From: Apium graveolens
Taxonomy: Eukaryota > Streptophyta > Magnoliopsida > Apiales > Apiaceae
Length of the DNA: 64,000 bases
Assembly (NCBI RefSeq): GCF_009905375.1
Contig: NC_133657.1
Location: 69,562,257-69,626,256, forward strand
Direction: 5' to 3'
Position numbers and translations under genes: made by a program. This document shows positions 56,515-64,000 of the stretch, in pieces. Numbering within the stretch: the stretch's first letter is position 1; each line of letters begins with the position of its first letter. Under the pieces are notes generated by a model that saw only the letters and a list, made by a program, of their open reading frames with translations, was not told the DNA's origin and made no database searches.

Positions 56515-56730
56515 TATTCATTCTTGTTAGGATCCTCCACGAGATCCTCCTCAGCAACAATCCCATCTAGGACAACATCCTCAACCACTACATCCTCAAT
56601 ATGAACATCATCCGGTCCTGCGTTAGGACGCTCTATTGGATCCACAATCTGATCTTCAATAACTAAGGAAACATCATCGCGTTGTTGCTCCTCAACCTCA
56701 GGGTTCGGAGTCCCGCTACCATCTACGATA
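56515..56730 (-). pseudogene. G5 acidic leader ORF remnant
   Basis: Reads NPEVEEQQRDDVSLVIEDQI, then repeated acidic phrases (DVHIEDVVVEDVVLDGIVAEEDLVEDP), ending at a TAA near 56515. It occupies the position of the acidic leader ORF of G1 (12412-13083) but keeps only its acidic part, running directly into RT remnants. Confidence 0.5.
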
Positions 56731-56886
56731 ATGAACTACGCTTCTATCACGATATTTATAAGGGTTCCCATAAGGGTTTTAACTGTCAGTACTACGTTAG
56801 GTAGCCCGATTATGAACTTGGCAAGAGTTCTTATTATCTTAGTTATTATCTTAATGTCACATCATCTCTGAGGTTTATAACGCTTA

Positions 56887-56898
56887 GCTCTGATACCA
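56887..56898 (-). other. Primer binding site of G5
   Basis: Minus strand TGGTATCAGAGC, 4 nt from the LTR edge at 56903; perfect initiator tRNA-Met site. Confidence 0.93.
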
Positions 56899-57178
56899 TT
56901 TCTGTAACACCCCCAAATCCGGGGTCGGGGATCCGGGTTGTCACGAGTTCCATTTCCCTTAATAACACCCAATCTTAATAAATAATCAACTACTCTGTAC
57001 TGTGACCCCACAATAAACACACACACCACAAGTTATAGTCTCAGAGATGAATATCCAAAAATAATCACAAGTTATTTTATTCCACCAATATATGCCAAAA
57101 CACCTTAAAAGCGTTTCTGAATAAATTTAAATTTCTTTGCCATTATTACAATTCATAAATATACATAAATATGGTACA

Positions 57179-57298
57179 TCAAAAGTTGAAGCCTAGCCTA
57201 TTGGTAGTTCCTACCTCAGCTACAGCGACATCAACGCCTATAGGAAACTGCGGAACGTTTCCTATCCGCTCACGAATTGGGAGCTTGGTCCTGTTCAT
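57179..57298 (-). CDS. H3-tail-like short ORF in the G5 5' LTR
   Basis: Same 39 residues as 47223-47342. The difference visible between the two copies inside the frame (CGC to CGT in the Arg codon before Glu) is synonymous. This copy lies in the promoter-proximal LTR, so it is the one that would be in the leader of the G5 transcript. Confidence 0.5.
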   Translation of the reverse strand: MNRTKLPIRERIGNVPQFPIGVDVAVAEVGTTNRLGFNF

Positions 57299-58825
57299 AT
57301 TTTCTATCTGTTGTTGTGTGATGAAAGAAGAAAGCAAGGGTGAGCAGCAAGCCCACCAAAATAATATGTATAATGATTTACAGTATATGAGCCTTCTCAT
57401 AGTACTCATAAAAGTCTTGGTCAAAAGAAATGAACCAAGTTTGATACCTTAATGCGATGAAGTCGCAAAATATTCAGTGTATATACATATACACTTTTCA
57501 AAATCTTGGAAGTCCTCTTCCATGCATAACATACACAGAGTTCCAGTTTATAACTGTATAAAACTATCGTTGCAAGGTGATCTCATATATCTAACCTTGT
57601 CTCAACGTTTTTCTGAAAGTCTTTGACATGCATAAGATAATCATTTACTAGATATAAGTTTAAAAGATGAAGTTGCAAGATACTCCAATAGACTTTTATC
57701 TTTTCCAAATACTACTTGAACTACCACCGTTCAAGTTATAATTAGTTCAAAAGTTCATCACATAGATGAGACTACACGATAATACTTGAATAGATTCAAT
57801 CTTTAAAATATCATCAAAATAAAATGAAGTTATGAGATACTTCATTTGATGCAAACATCATTTTGAAAACTTGACCCTGCCAACACTCAACAATCGCCCA
57901 ACCGTAGCCTTTCTATCGAAGTGCTCTGGGTAGTGTTGCAGAAATATCCAATTGGATGATGAACTTATTACGGGAGTTTGCCGCACCAGGAAGATCACTT
58001 ACGATGATCAGTCGTAGTAGTACAACCCCACCATTTTCTACATGTAGAGGAGAACCTGTCGGATTTACTTGTCAACCGAACACTGAACTCCTAAGGAATG
58101 GACCGCCTTAGCGGAACTTCCAGGCCATTTGGGCCAATATAATAAGGCTGGGCCGGCGCTACTCGACCACTTACGCCACTCCTAGTTCAGATGAAATCCA
58201 TGACTCTGAAACGTAAAGCTCGTCCCCACTTTCCCCAAGTAGAAACTTGTTGATACGGCTCCACCAAGAAGTCGTATCTAGTTGGAAAGGAAAACTCACC
58301 GATATTTCCCAGGCGATGCCTATTAATGGATTAACTTGTTCCAAGAATTTTACTTCCCGAGTGTTGGGTAAGTAATCAAAATTCTTTTATCAAGACAGCA
58401 ACCTTGTTGCGAATATAAAACACACCACAGAACCGGATCCCTCAGGTTTTGAGCGAGTATTTAAATCCCCTTCGAAAGGAGGATCTTAAATATAAAAATG
58501 AGTTTCGGGATCCGCTCTAACTTTTTAAAAATCACTTTGAAGACTCGCAAAACATTTTTAAGAATGTTTGGAGTGATGCTGATTTAATAAATCAGTCCCA
58601 ATATTAGAAAATATCTGAATATTATTATTTAAATAATATTCCCATAAAGAATAATCTTTATAAAAATAATTGAAGTAGATATTGTAAAACTTATACTTGA
58701 AATGAGTATTAATTAACCAAAGATATACTTATACGAAAGTACTATCTTTATTTGAATAATCAAAAGTAAGTTTGATTATCGACACATTATTCTTTAATAA
58801 AATAAAGAATATTATTAAATAATAA

Positions 58826-59099
58826 GCGGAGTCATAATACCTCGAATGAATATTATAAATAATATTCATTAAATAAAATAACGGAGTCATACATCCTCAA
58901 ATGAATATTTAAATAATATTCATCAAATAATATAAACTGAGTCATAAGCCCTCGAATGAATATTCAAATAATATTCAATAAATAATATAAAGGAGTCATA
59001 AGTCCTCGAATGAATATTCAAATAATATTCAATAAATAATATAAAGGAGTCATAAGTCCTCGAATGAATATTCAAATAATATTCAATAAATAATATAAA
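58826..59099. repeat. 53-55 bp tandem array in the G5 5' LTR
   Basis: Same five units as in the other LTR, followed by an AT microsatellite of slightly different length. Confidence 0.88.
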
Positions 59100-59141
59100 G
59101 TTATCGAATAAACCTTATTCGATTAATAGTTTTGAAAATTA

Positions 59142-59173
<32 letters not shown>

Positions 59174-61267
59174 CTCGGGAGACTCGCCTCCCGGTTTTAG
59201 AAAATGTTTTCACCTTTGGGTCCCTATACTAAGGGTATATGCAAATTACCGCTATTCTCTAGCATAGGTATTATCAACTTAACCAACAGATATATATGGT
59301 AAGAATACGAAACAGGCATGCATATGTACCATATCACATGCTACAATATATCGCAAGAATTTGCTAATTTAACCATCATGCATCTATCACAAGATAATGC
59401 ATATACAAGTGTATACATCACAACAACAGTATAACGGATAGAAAACTTGCCTGAGTGCTCCCGGATAGACTTAAGCTTAGAGTGGGTCCGATAACCTATG
59501 AATAACAACATAAGTCGGAATTAGACCCCGGTCGCTTAAGAAACTAGACTTTAACCATTTAGAGTCCTAATGTTCGCTTTCGCGCTTAACGATTCACTTA
59601 AGTCGCTCGAGTACCCGTGGCTCCACCATTTTTAATAAATTTACCATTACGAGATTTAAGGCGATTCTTTCGCAAATGTCTTACCAACTGCCTATTACAC
59701 CTTACATAAATGTTTCTTACCCCAATTAGTCATTTAAGGTCCTTTACCAAGGTTTCAAAGTAAGGCGAGGGGTAATGGTTTGTTCGCGAAACGTCGTTAC
59801 TTAAAATGGCCGTTTCTCCTAAACCGTACATCGGAATCAAACGAACTACATATCAAAACGAAGCTCGTAACAGGAACTATCTAAACATGGCAATGGTCAA
59901 AACCTAGCAGGGAGTTCTCGGGTCCTAATGTTATCAACAAAAGCAGTCTAAAGTAAATCGGACATTACGACGGCTATGTTTACGCGATTTCCCAATTTTA
60001 TACCAAACCAATTCAACCACCAATCAATCCCAATTCACAATCCAATCAAAACTCCATCCATACCATACTACAACAGCCCCAACAAATCAATATTACCAAT
60101 TCATACTTATTTCTCAATTATGAACTAAGAGTTTACTTAAGTTCATTGACTAATAACCAAGATTTCCAACTCCAAAAATATCACAAAATCAACCAATCTC
60201 TAAACACACAATAATCATTCCTCTCACCAACTAAACTACTCATAACAAGCTTTAATCATGATTACACACCCATTACACTAACCCATCATCTAAACATTAG
60301 GAAATCTAAACAACAAAACCTAAAACTAAGATCACGAAGAGTTATACCTTCCTTGAAGCTTTTAATCCATGAAAGATCCTTGGAATGCCCATGGAAGCCT
60401 TAATCTAACCTCCTACAAGTTTGATCTTTCAAAGAAATCAAGAACACAAAAATTAATTTCAAGAAGTACTATTCACCATCTTCTTCCTTGATTTATAAAA
60501 AAAGATTGGCTTGGAATTAGAAGCTTAAACTTATAGGAAGTATGTAACTATCCATGGGGAAGCTTAGATAAATACCTTGCCAAATAGTAAGTGGTGGAGC
60601 TTGGATCTTCATTTTTTAAGAAAAGGGGCCGAGAGCAAGATGAAGAAAAGAAGTGTTTTGTGATTTGTTTTGATTTGCCTTGGTTGCTTTTGTTTTGTTT
60701 TTGGTTAATTACCTTTCTAACCTTGACTTTGTGTGGTTTTAAATCAAGCACATCTCCTTCCCCTTATGTCATGCTTATGTCACCTTGCACATGTCATAAT
60801 GCTTCCACTTGTCCACACCTTGTGGTTTGATGATGTCACAATCCTTGGCTTCTTGTACAAGCTTGTCTCTTGGTCACTTATTTATTTTACGGTTCGCTTA
60901 TCTTTCGTTCTCGTTTATCGTTTGAGAGATCATATCCGGGATCTTATTACTTGGGTTTCCTTAACCTTTCTCAATACATTATATTCCTTTTATGATCCTC
61001 TCTTATAATCCTTAATTTAAATCCTTCTTATCCTGTTACCTTATACTCAATTTTTTCTGTATCTAGTGGATTTCCGGGAAAAATCAAAGTGTTCGAATTT
61101 GGATTCTGACGATCTTTACATACACTTATATCCCATATAAAGTACTAATAAAATCTCAGAATATCCATAACAGAACCCCTACATAGTGTGGCATGAAAAG
61201 TTTTCTCATTCAGCAAAAACACTATTCATAAGGGTTTCAAAAATTTCCAAAAATTGGGGTTATTACA

Positions 61268-61272
61268 GAAAA
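61268..61272. repeat. Right target-site duplication of G5
   Basis: GAAAA, identical to 46942-46946; proves that the two LTRs bound one insertion. Confidence 0.9.
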
Positions 61273-61544
61273 TTTAAAACTCGATTGACGACTATTTCAT
61301 CAACCACATACTGTGTGTTTGCCACGGTGAATGAAAAAGATTTAAAATCATCGGCCACAGTAGAGGTTGTGCAAATCAGTCTTAGCAGATCAACATTTAA
61401 AATCACATTTGATTTAATAGCAGAGCTAACAATCGAATCGTCATTTAAAAATCTAATCCACGGCTTAAATTTTTCTACATCACATTTATATGGATTAAAA
61501 TAACCAACAAGATTATGCGAAACAATTTGGAAATTGAGAGCCAT
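61268..61544 (-). pseudogene. copia-2 env-like protein, N-terminal part, cut by G5
   Basis: ATG at 61544, MALNFQIVSHNLVGYFNP, followed by a helical region and DDFKSFSFTVANTQYVVDEI. Layout and length up to this point match the copia-1 env-like N-terminus (MAPVVKIMSQ, then TMTIAF-type strand and YCINCDDI). The frame runs into the 5-bp duplication GAAAA and is then broken by the G5 LTR; its continuation is at 46946. Confidence 0.75.
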
Positions 61545-62766
61545 TTAAAAATAATGATAAGACACACACTTTCAGAATTTTAAGAATAATATTAAGAAAA
61601 TTCGAATTAATTAAATTAATTTAATAATTCGAATTAAATCAATTATAATCGAAAAATTTAGAAAGAAATGTATCTCGTTAAAATTCTTAACTCACAAAAG
61701 CAGATTTGAAAAACCACAAGACACGAAACAGAAATTAAAATAAAAATACCCAAAATCAAACAATCACAAACTGATTTTTTTTTAACAAAAAAATCGACAG
61801 CACTTCTGTATGTATATACGTGTATGTATATATATCACAGGAGTGATGATTTTTGAGAAGCTGAGTAAAAACTCGAGCAATAAGACAATGGAGGTAGTTT
61901 GATTAAGATCGAGTAGAGAGAGAGAGAGAAAAACGAGAGAAAAATTGAAAGACTGTTGGAATTTTTTAACAAAAACTGAATGAATGACTTTACAAAATAA
62001 AACAACTGTTAAGTAGACAACTGGTATGACAATTCGGGATAGTCTTACCGATTGTCATACCGATAGTCATACAAGGCAAATTTGAGAAAACAAAAAAAAC
62101 AATACAAACAAACAAAACTAAGAATAATATATATAACTGGTATGACAATCTGATAGTCATACCGATTGTCATACCAGTACAAAATAAAACATAATATATC
62201 TGATATTAATTTTATTACTAGCATGACAATCAATAGTCATACCGATTGTCTTGCCAGTTATAAAATTAAACTGACTTAAAAATAAACATGTATTTGTAGT
62301 AGAATGACTTTCAGCAAGACAATTTCAATTGTGTTGCCGATTGTCATTCTAGTATAAAATAAATTAAGTATTTAAATATACTGAATAATTAACATAAAAA
62401 CCGTTAAAAACACATAAAAAACAGAATATAGAAAATATTATAATTACAGAAAACTGAAATGAATATGGCAGAAAATATTTACATAACTAAAATATTTCAG
62501 AGATAATAATATTTTCAGTCCAAAAATAGATTTCTTTTGAATTTTAGCAAATAAAATTCATAGAAAAATATTTTTAGTGTAAATAAAATATTCTGAGACA
62601 TTAAAATTAACAAGTTGAGTAAATAAATAAGATAAGATAATAAAAATTACATAGAAATAAGCAAGAAATTTTGGAAAATGATAAAATAAATTTGCAAATG
62701 AATTTTTCATTTATGAAAAATTCATTTGTAAATTCACTCAAGAACAGATTTCAGATATTCACAAGT
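61545..62766 (-). other. Spacer between pol and the env-like frame of copia-2
   Basis: AT-rich, non-coding, 1.2 kb, with the signature-motif cluster at 62021-62346 and a GA-rich block near 61915-61945. Short frames here (such as repeats of MTIGMTIG) are translations of the motif, not genes. Confidence 0.65.
62021..62346. repeat. copia-2 signature-motif cluster, pol/env-like spacer
   Basis: CTGGTATGACAATT at 62021, CCGATTGTCATACCGATAGT at 62048, CTGGTATGACAATCTGATAG at about 62137 followed by ACCGATTGTCATACCAG at 62161, AGCATGACAATCAATAGTCA at 62221, and further copies to 62346. The 62137/62161 arrangement is a long inverted repeat (CTGGTATGACAATC / GATTGTCATACCAG). Same position relative to pol as the copia-1 cluster at 4936-5148. 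Confidence 0.86.
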
Positions 62767-64000
62767 TTAATCACTAAAGCTATTCAACATACCCAATTTA
62801 CCAACTAATTTGGTAAATATGGATTCATCAAGAGGTTTAGTGAAAATATCTGTTATTTGTTCTTCTGTTGGAACAAAAAATAGTTCAACAGTACCATTCA
62901 TGACGTGCTCTCTAATAAAATGATACCTGATGTCAATGTGCTTGGTCCTTGTATGCTGCACAGGGTTGTTGGTGATGGCTATTGCACTTGTATTGTCACA
63001 TAGAATAGGTATTTTGTTCAATACAGAGCCATAGTCCCGTAGCTGATTCCTAATCCACAAGATCTGAGCACAGCAGCTTCCAGCAGCAATATATTCAGCC
63101 TCGGCCTTTGAATTTGAAACTGTTTGTTGTTTCTTGCTGTACCATGAGACTAGTCTGCTACCTAGGAATTGACAACTCCCTGAGGTGCTTTTCCTATCAA
63201 CAACACTTCCTGCGTAATCTGAATCTGTATATCCAACAAGGTTAAAACCAGATTCTTTAGGGTACCAAATACCTAGATTTGGTGTTCCCTTAAGATATCT
63301 TAAGATTCGTTTAACAGCAACGAGATGAATATCTCTAGGATCCGCTTGGAACCTTGAACATAAGCATGTAGCATACATAATATCTGGTCTACTTGTAGTA
63401 AGATAGAGTAACGAGCCAATCATACCTCTGTAGCTTGTGACATCTACCTTAATGGAGTTTTCACATGGTCCAAGCTTGACAGCTGTAGTTGACGGAGTCC
63501 TTACTGATGCAGAATCCTCTAGATTGTACTTTTTGAGGAGTTCTTTGAGATACTTGGATTGACAAATAAAAGTTCCATCTAACCTTTGATTTACTTGTAA
63601 TCCAAGAAAGAACTTCAGCTCTCCCATCATACTCATTTCAAATTTGCTGTGCATTAACTTAGCAAATCTCTTACAGAGATTATCATTAGTAGACCCAAAT
63701 ATTATATCATCCACATAGACTTGGACTAATATAGTATCATTCTTGTGCTTTTTAGAAAAGAAAGTTTTGTCTATGACACCTCTAATAAAGCTATTTTCAA
63801 TAAGAAATTCAGAAAGAGTGTCATACCATTTTCTCGGAGACTGTTTGAGTCCATAGATAGCCTTGAACAGAAAGTAGACAAAATCCAAATGATCTGGATC
63901 TTCAAAACCAGGAGGTTGCTCTACAAATACCTCTTCATCCAGCTTTCCATTCAGAAAGGCACTCTTGACATCCATTTGATAAACTTTAAAGTTAGAGAAT
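62767..64000 (-). CDS. pol: copia-2 pol, C-terminal RT and RNase H (runs off window)
   Basis: Open from the right edge ([18 protein letters not shown]) to the stop at 62767. It contains the RT palm with [10 protein letters not shown] near 63700, the connection ([20 protein letters not shown]) and RNase H ([45 protein letters not shown]), ending [20 protein letters not shown]. It aligns with copia-1 pol over its whole visible length, clearly the same lineage. No lesion is seen in this part; protease, integrase, gag and the 5' LTR are outside the window. Confidence 0.94.
   Translation of the reverse strand, partial: FSNFKVYQMDVKSAFLNGKLDEEVFVEQPPGFEDPDHLDFVYFLFKAIYGLKQSPRKWYDTLSEFLIENSFIRGVIDKTFFSKKHKNDTILVQVYVDDIIFGSTNDNLCKRFAKLMHSKFEMSMMGELKFFLGLQVNQRLDGTFICQSKYLKELLKKYNLEDSASVRTPSTTAVKLGPCENSIKVDVTSYRGMIGSLLYLTTSRPDIMYATCLCSRFQADPRDIHLVAVKRILRYLKGTPNLGIWYPKESGFNLVGYTDSDYAGSVVDRKSTSGSCQFLGSRLVSWYSKKQQTVSNSKAEAEYIAAGSCCAQILWIRNQLRDYGSVLNKIPILCDNTSAIAITNNPVQHTRTKHIDIRYHFIREHVMNGTVELFFVPTEEQITDIFTKPLDESIFTKLVGKLGMLNSFSD

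Larger units (their letters stand above)
46947..61267 (-). mobile_element. G5: complete 14.3 kb Tekay-type gypsy element with decayed interior
   Basis: LTRs 46947-51319 and 56903-61267, target duplications GAAAA (46942-46946 and 61268-61272), PPT and PBS in place. The interior (51320-56902) holds only broken remnants of leader, gag, RT/RNase H and integrase, apparently out of the usual order. By eye the two LTRs are about 98% identical, so it transposed recently although its own proteins are dead. It is the youngest insertion seen. Confidence 0.93.
56903..61267 (-). repeat. 5' LTR of G5 (4.37 kb)
   Basis: Plus strand TGTAACACCCCC...GGGGTTATTACA. The exon-like blocks are at 60425-60348 and 59495-59451 (45 nt), the acceptor-like site at 57308-57309 and the H3-like ORF at 57298-57179. 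Nearly identical to 46947-51319; many of the differences are C/T or G/A at CG sites. Confidence 0.92.
42257..64000 (-). mobile_element. copia-2: second Sirevirus-like copia element, split by G5, 5' part outside window
   Basis: On the minus strand: RT/RNase H (64000-62767), pol/env-like spacer, env-like N-terminus (61544-61268), G5 insertion (61267-46947), env-like middle and C-terminus (46946-43795), PPT and 3' LTR (43532-42257). It sits in the 3' LTR of G4 (host sequence GAATGTC to 42256). It has the same layout as copia-1, but LTR, env-like sequence and signature motif are different, so it is a related but separate family. Confidence 0.9.

Noticed and set aside
62045..62233. Repetitive short proteins such as MTIGMTIG
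   Set aside because: They are translations of the copia-2 signature motif in a non-coding spacer.

Overview
This is nuclear intergenic DNA of a flowering plant, almost certainly a dicot with a repeat-rich genome. The whole 64 kb is nested LTR retrotransposons. I see no host gene, tRNA or rRNA gene, and no bacterial or CRISPR feature. The species cannot be read from the sequence.

Layout. (1) 1-12142, minus strand: copia-1, a Sirevirus-like Ty1/copia element. It has a 5' LTR, a gag with one nonsense codon, an intact pol and a long broken env-like reading frame; its 3' LTR lies left of the window. (2) 12143-22206, plus strand: G1, a Tekay/Del-type Ty3/gypsy chromovirus with a very long LTR (3.7 kb). 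Copia-1 sits in its 5' LTR, and its RT is replaced by a piece of LTR. (3) 22207-29486, minus strand: G2, an older gypsy element that hosts G1, G3 and G4; only part of gag, the 5' leader, the PBS and part of the 5' LTR are visible. (4) 23504-27965: G3, a 4.46 kb solo LTR with perfect 5-bp target duplications (ACAGC), sitting 9 bp inside the G2 LTR. (5) 29487-42256, plus strand: G4, a decayed gypsy element with 4.1 kb LTRs. (6) 42257-46946 and 61268-64000, minus strand: copia-2, a second Sirevirus-like element in the G4 3' LTR. (7) 46947-61267, minus strand: G5, a complete 14.3 kb gypsy element with GAAAA target duplications, inserted in the env-like gene of copia-2. The deepest nesting is G2 > G4 > copia-2 > G5, which also gives the age order.

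Main finding. The long gypsy LTRs share a hidden gene-like layout: a TATA-like stretch, a CT-rich start region, then candidate exons bounded by good splice signals. One of these is a 45-46 nt exon with a GC-type donor (AG|GCAAGT) in four of the five LTR types. A conserved T-rich tract and CAG acceptor then precede a short ORF. In G2 this ORF begins MVRFKQTARKST, almost the histone H3 N-terminal tail (ARTKQTARKST, lysines 4 and 9 included). The equivalent ORFs of G1, G3 and G5 align to the H3 tail in the same register without gaps. These are chromoviruses, whose integrase carries a chromodomain, a fold known to read H3 tails.

Second finding. Each copia element carries its own short signature motif, repeated in direct and inverted orientation: TCAACGGAT in copia-1, and a GATTGTCATACC-type motif in copia-2. 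In both, the clusters lie at the same two places, the LTR and the pol/env-like spacer. In copia-1 the motif also invades coding sequence in different reading frames, so what is kept is the nucleotide sequence. In both elements the start of U3 is also complementary to the leader just before the polypurine tract.
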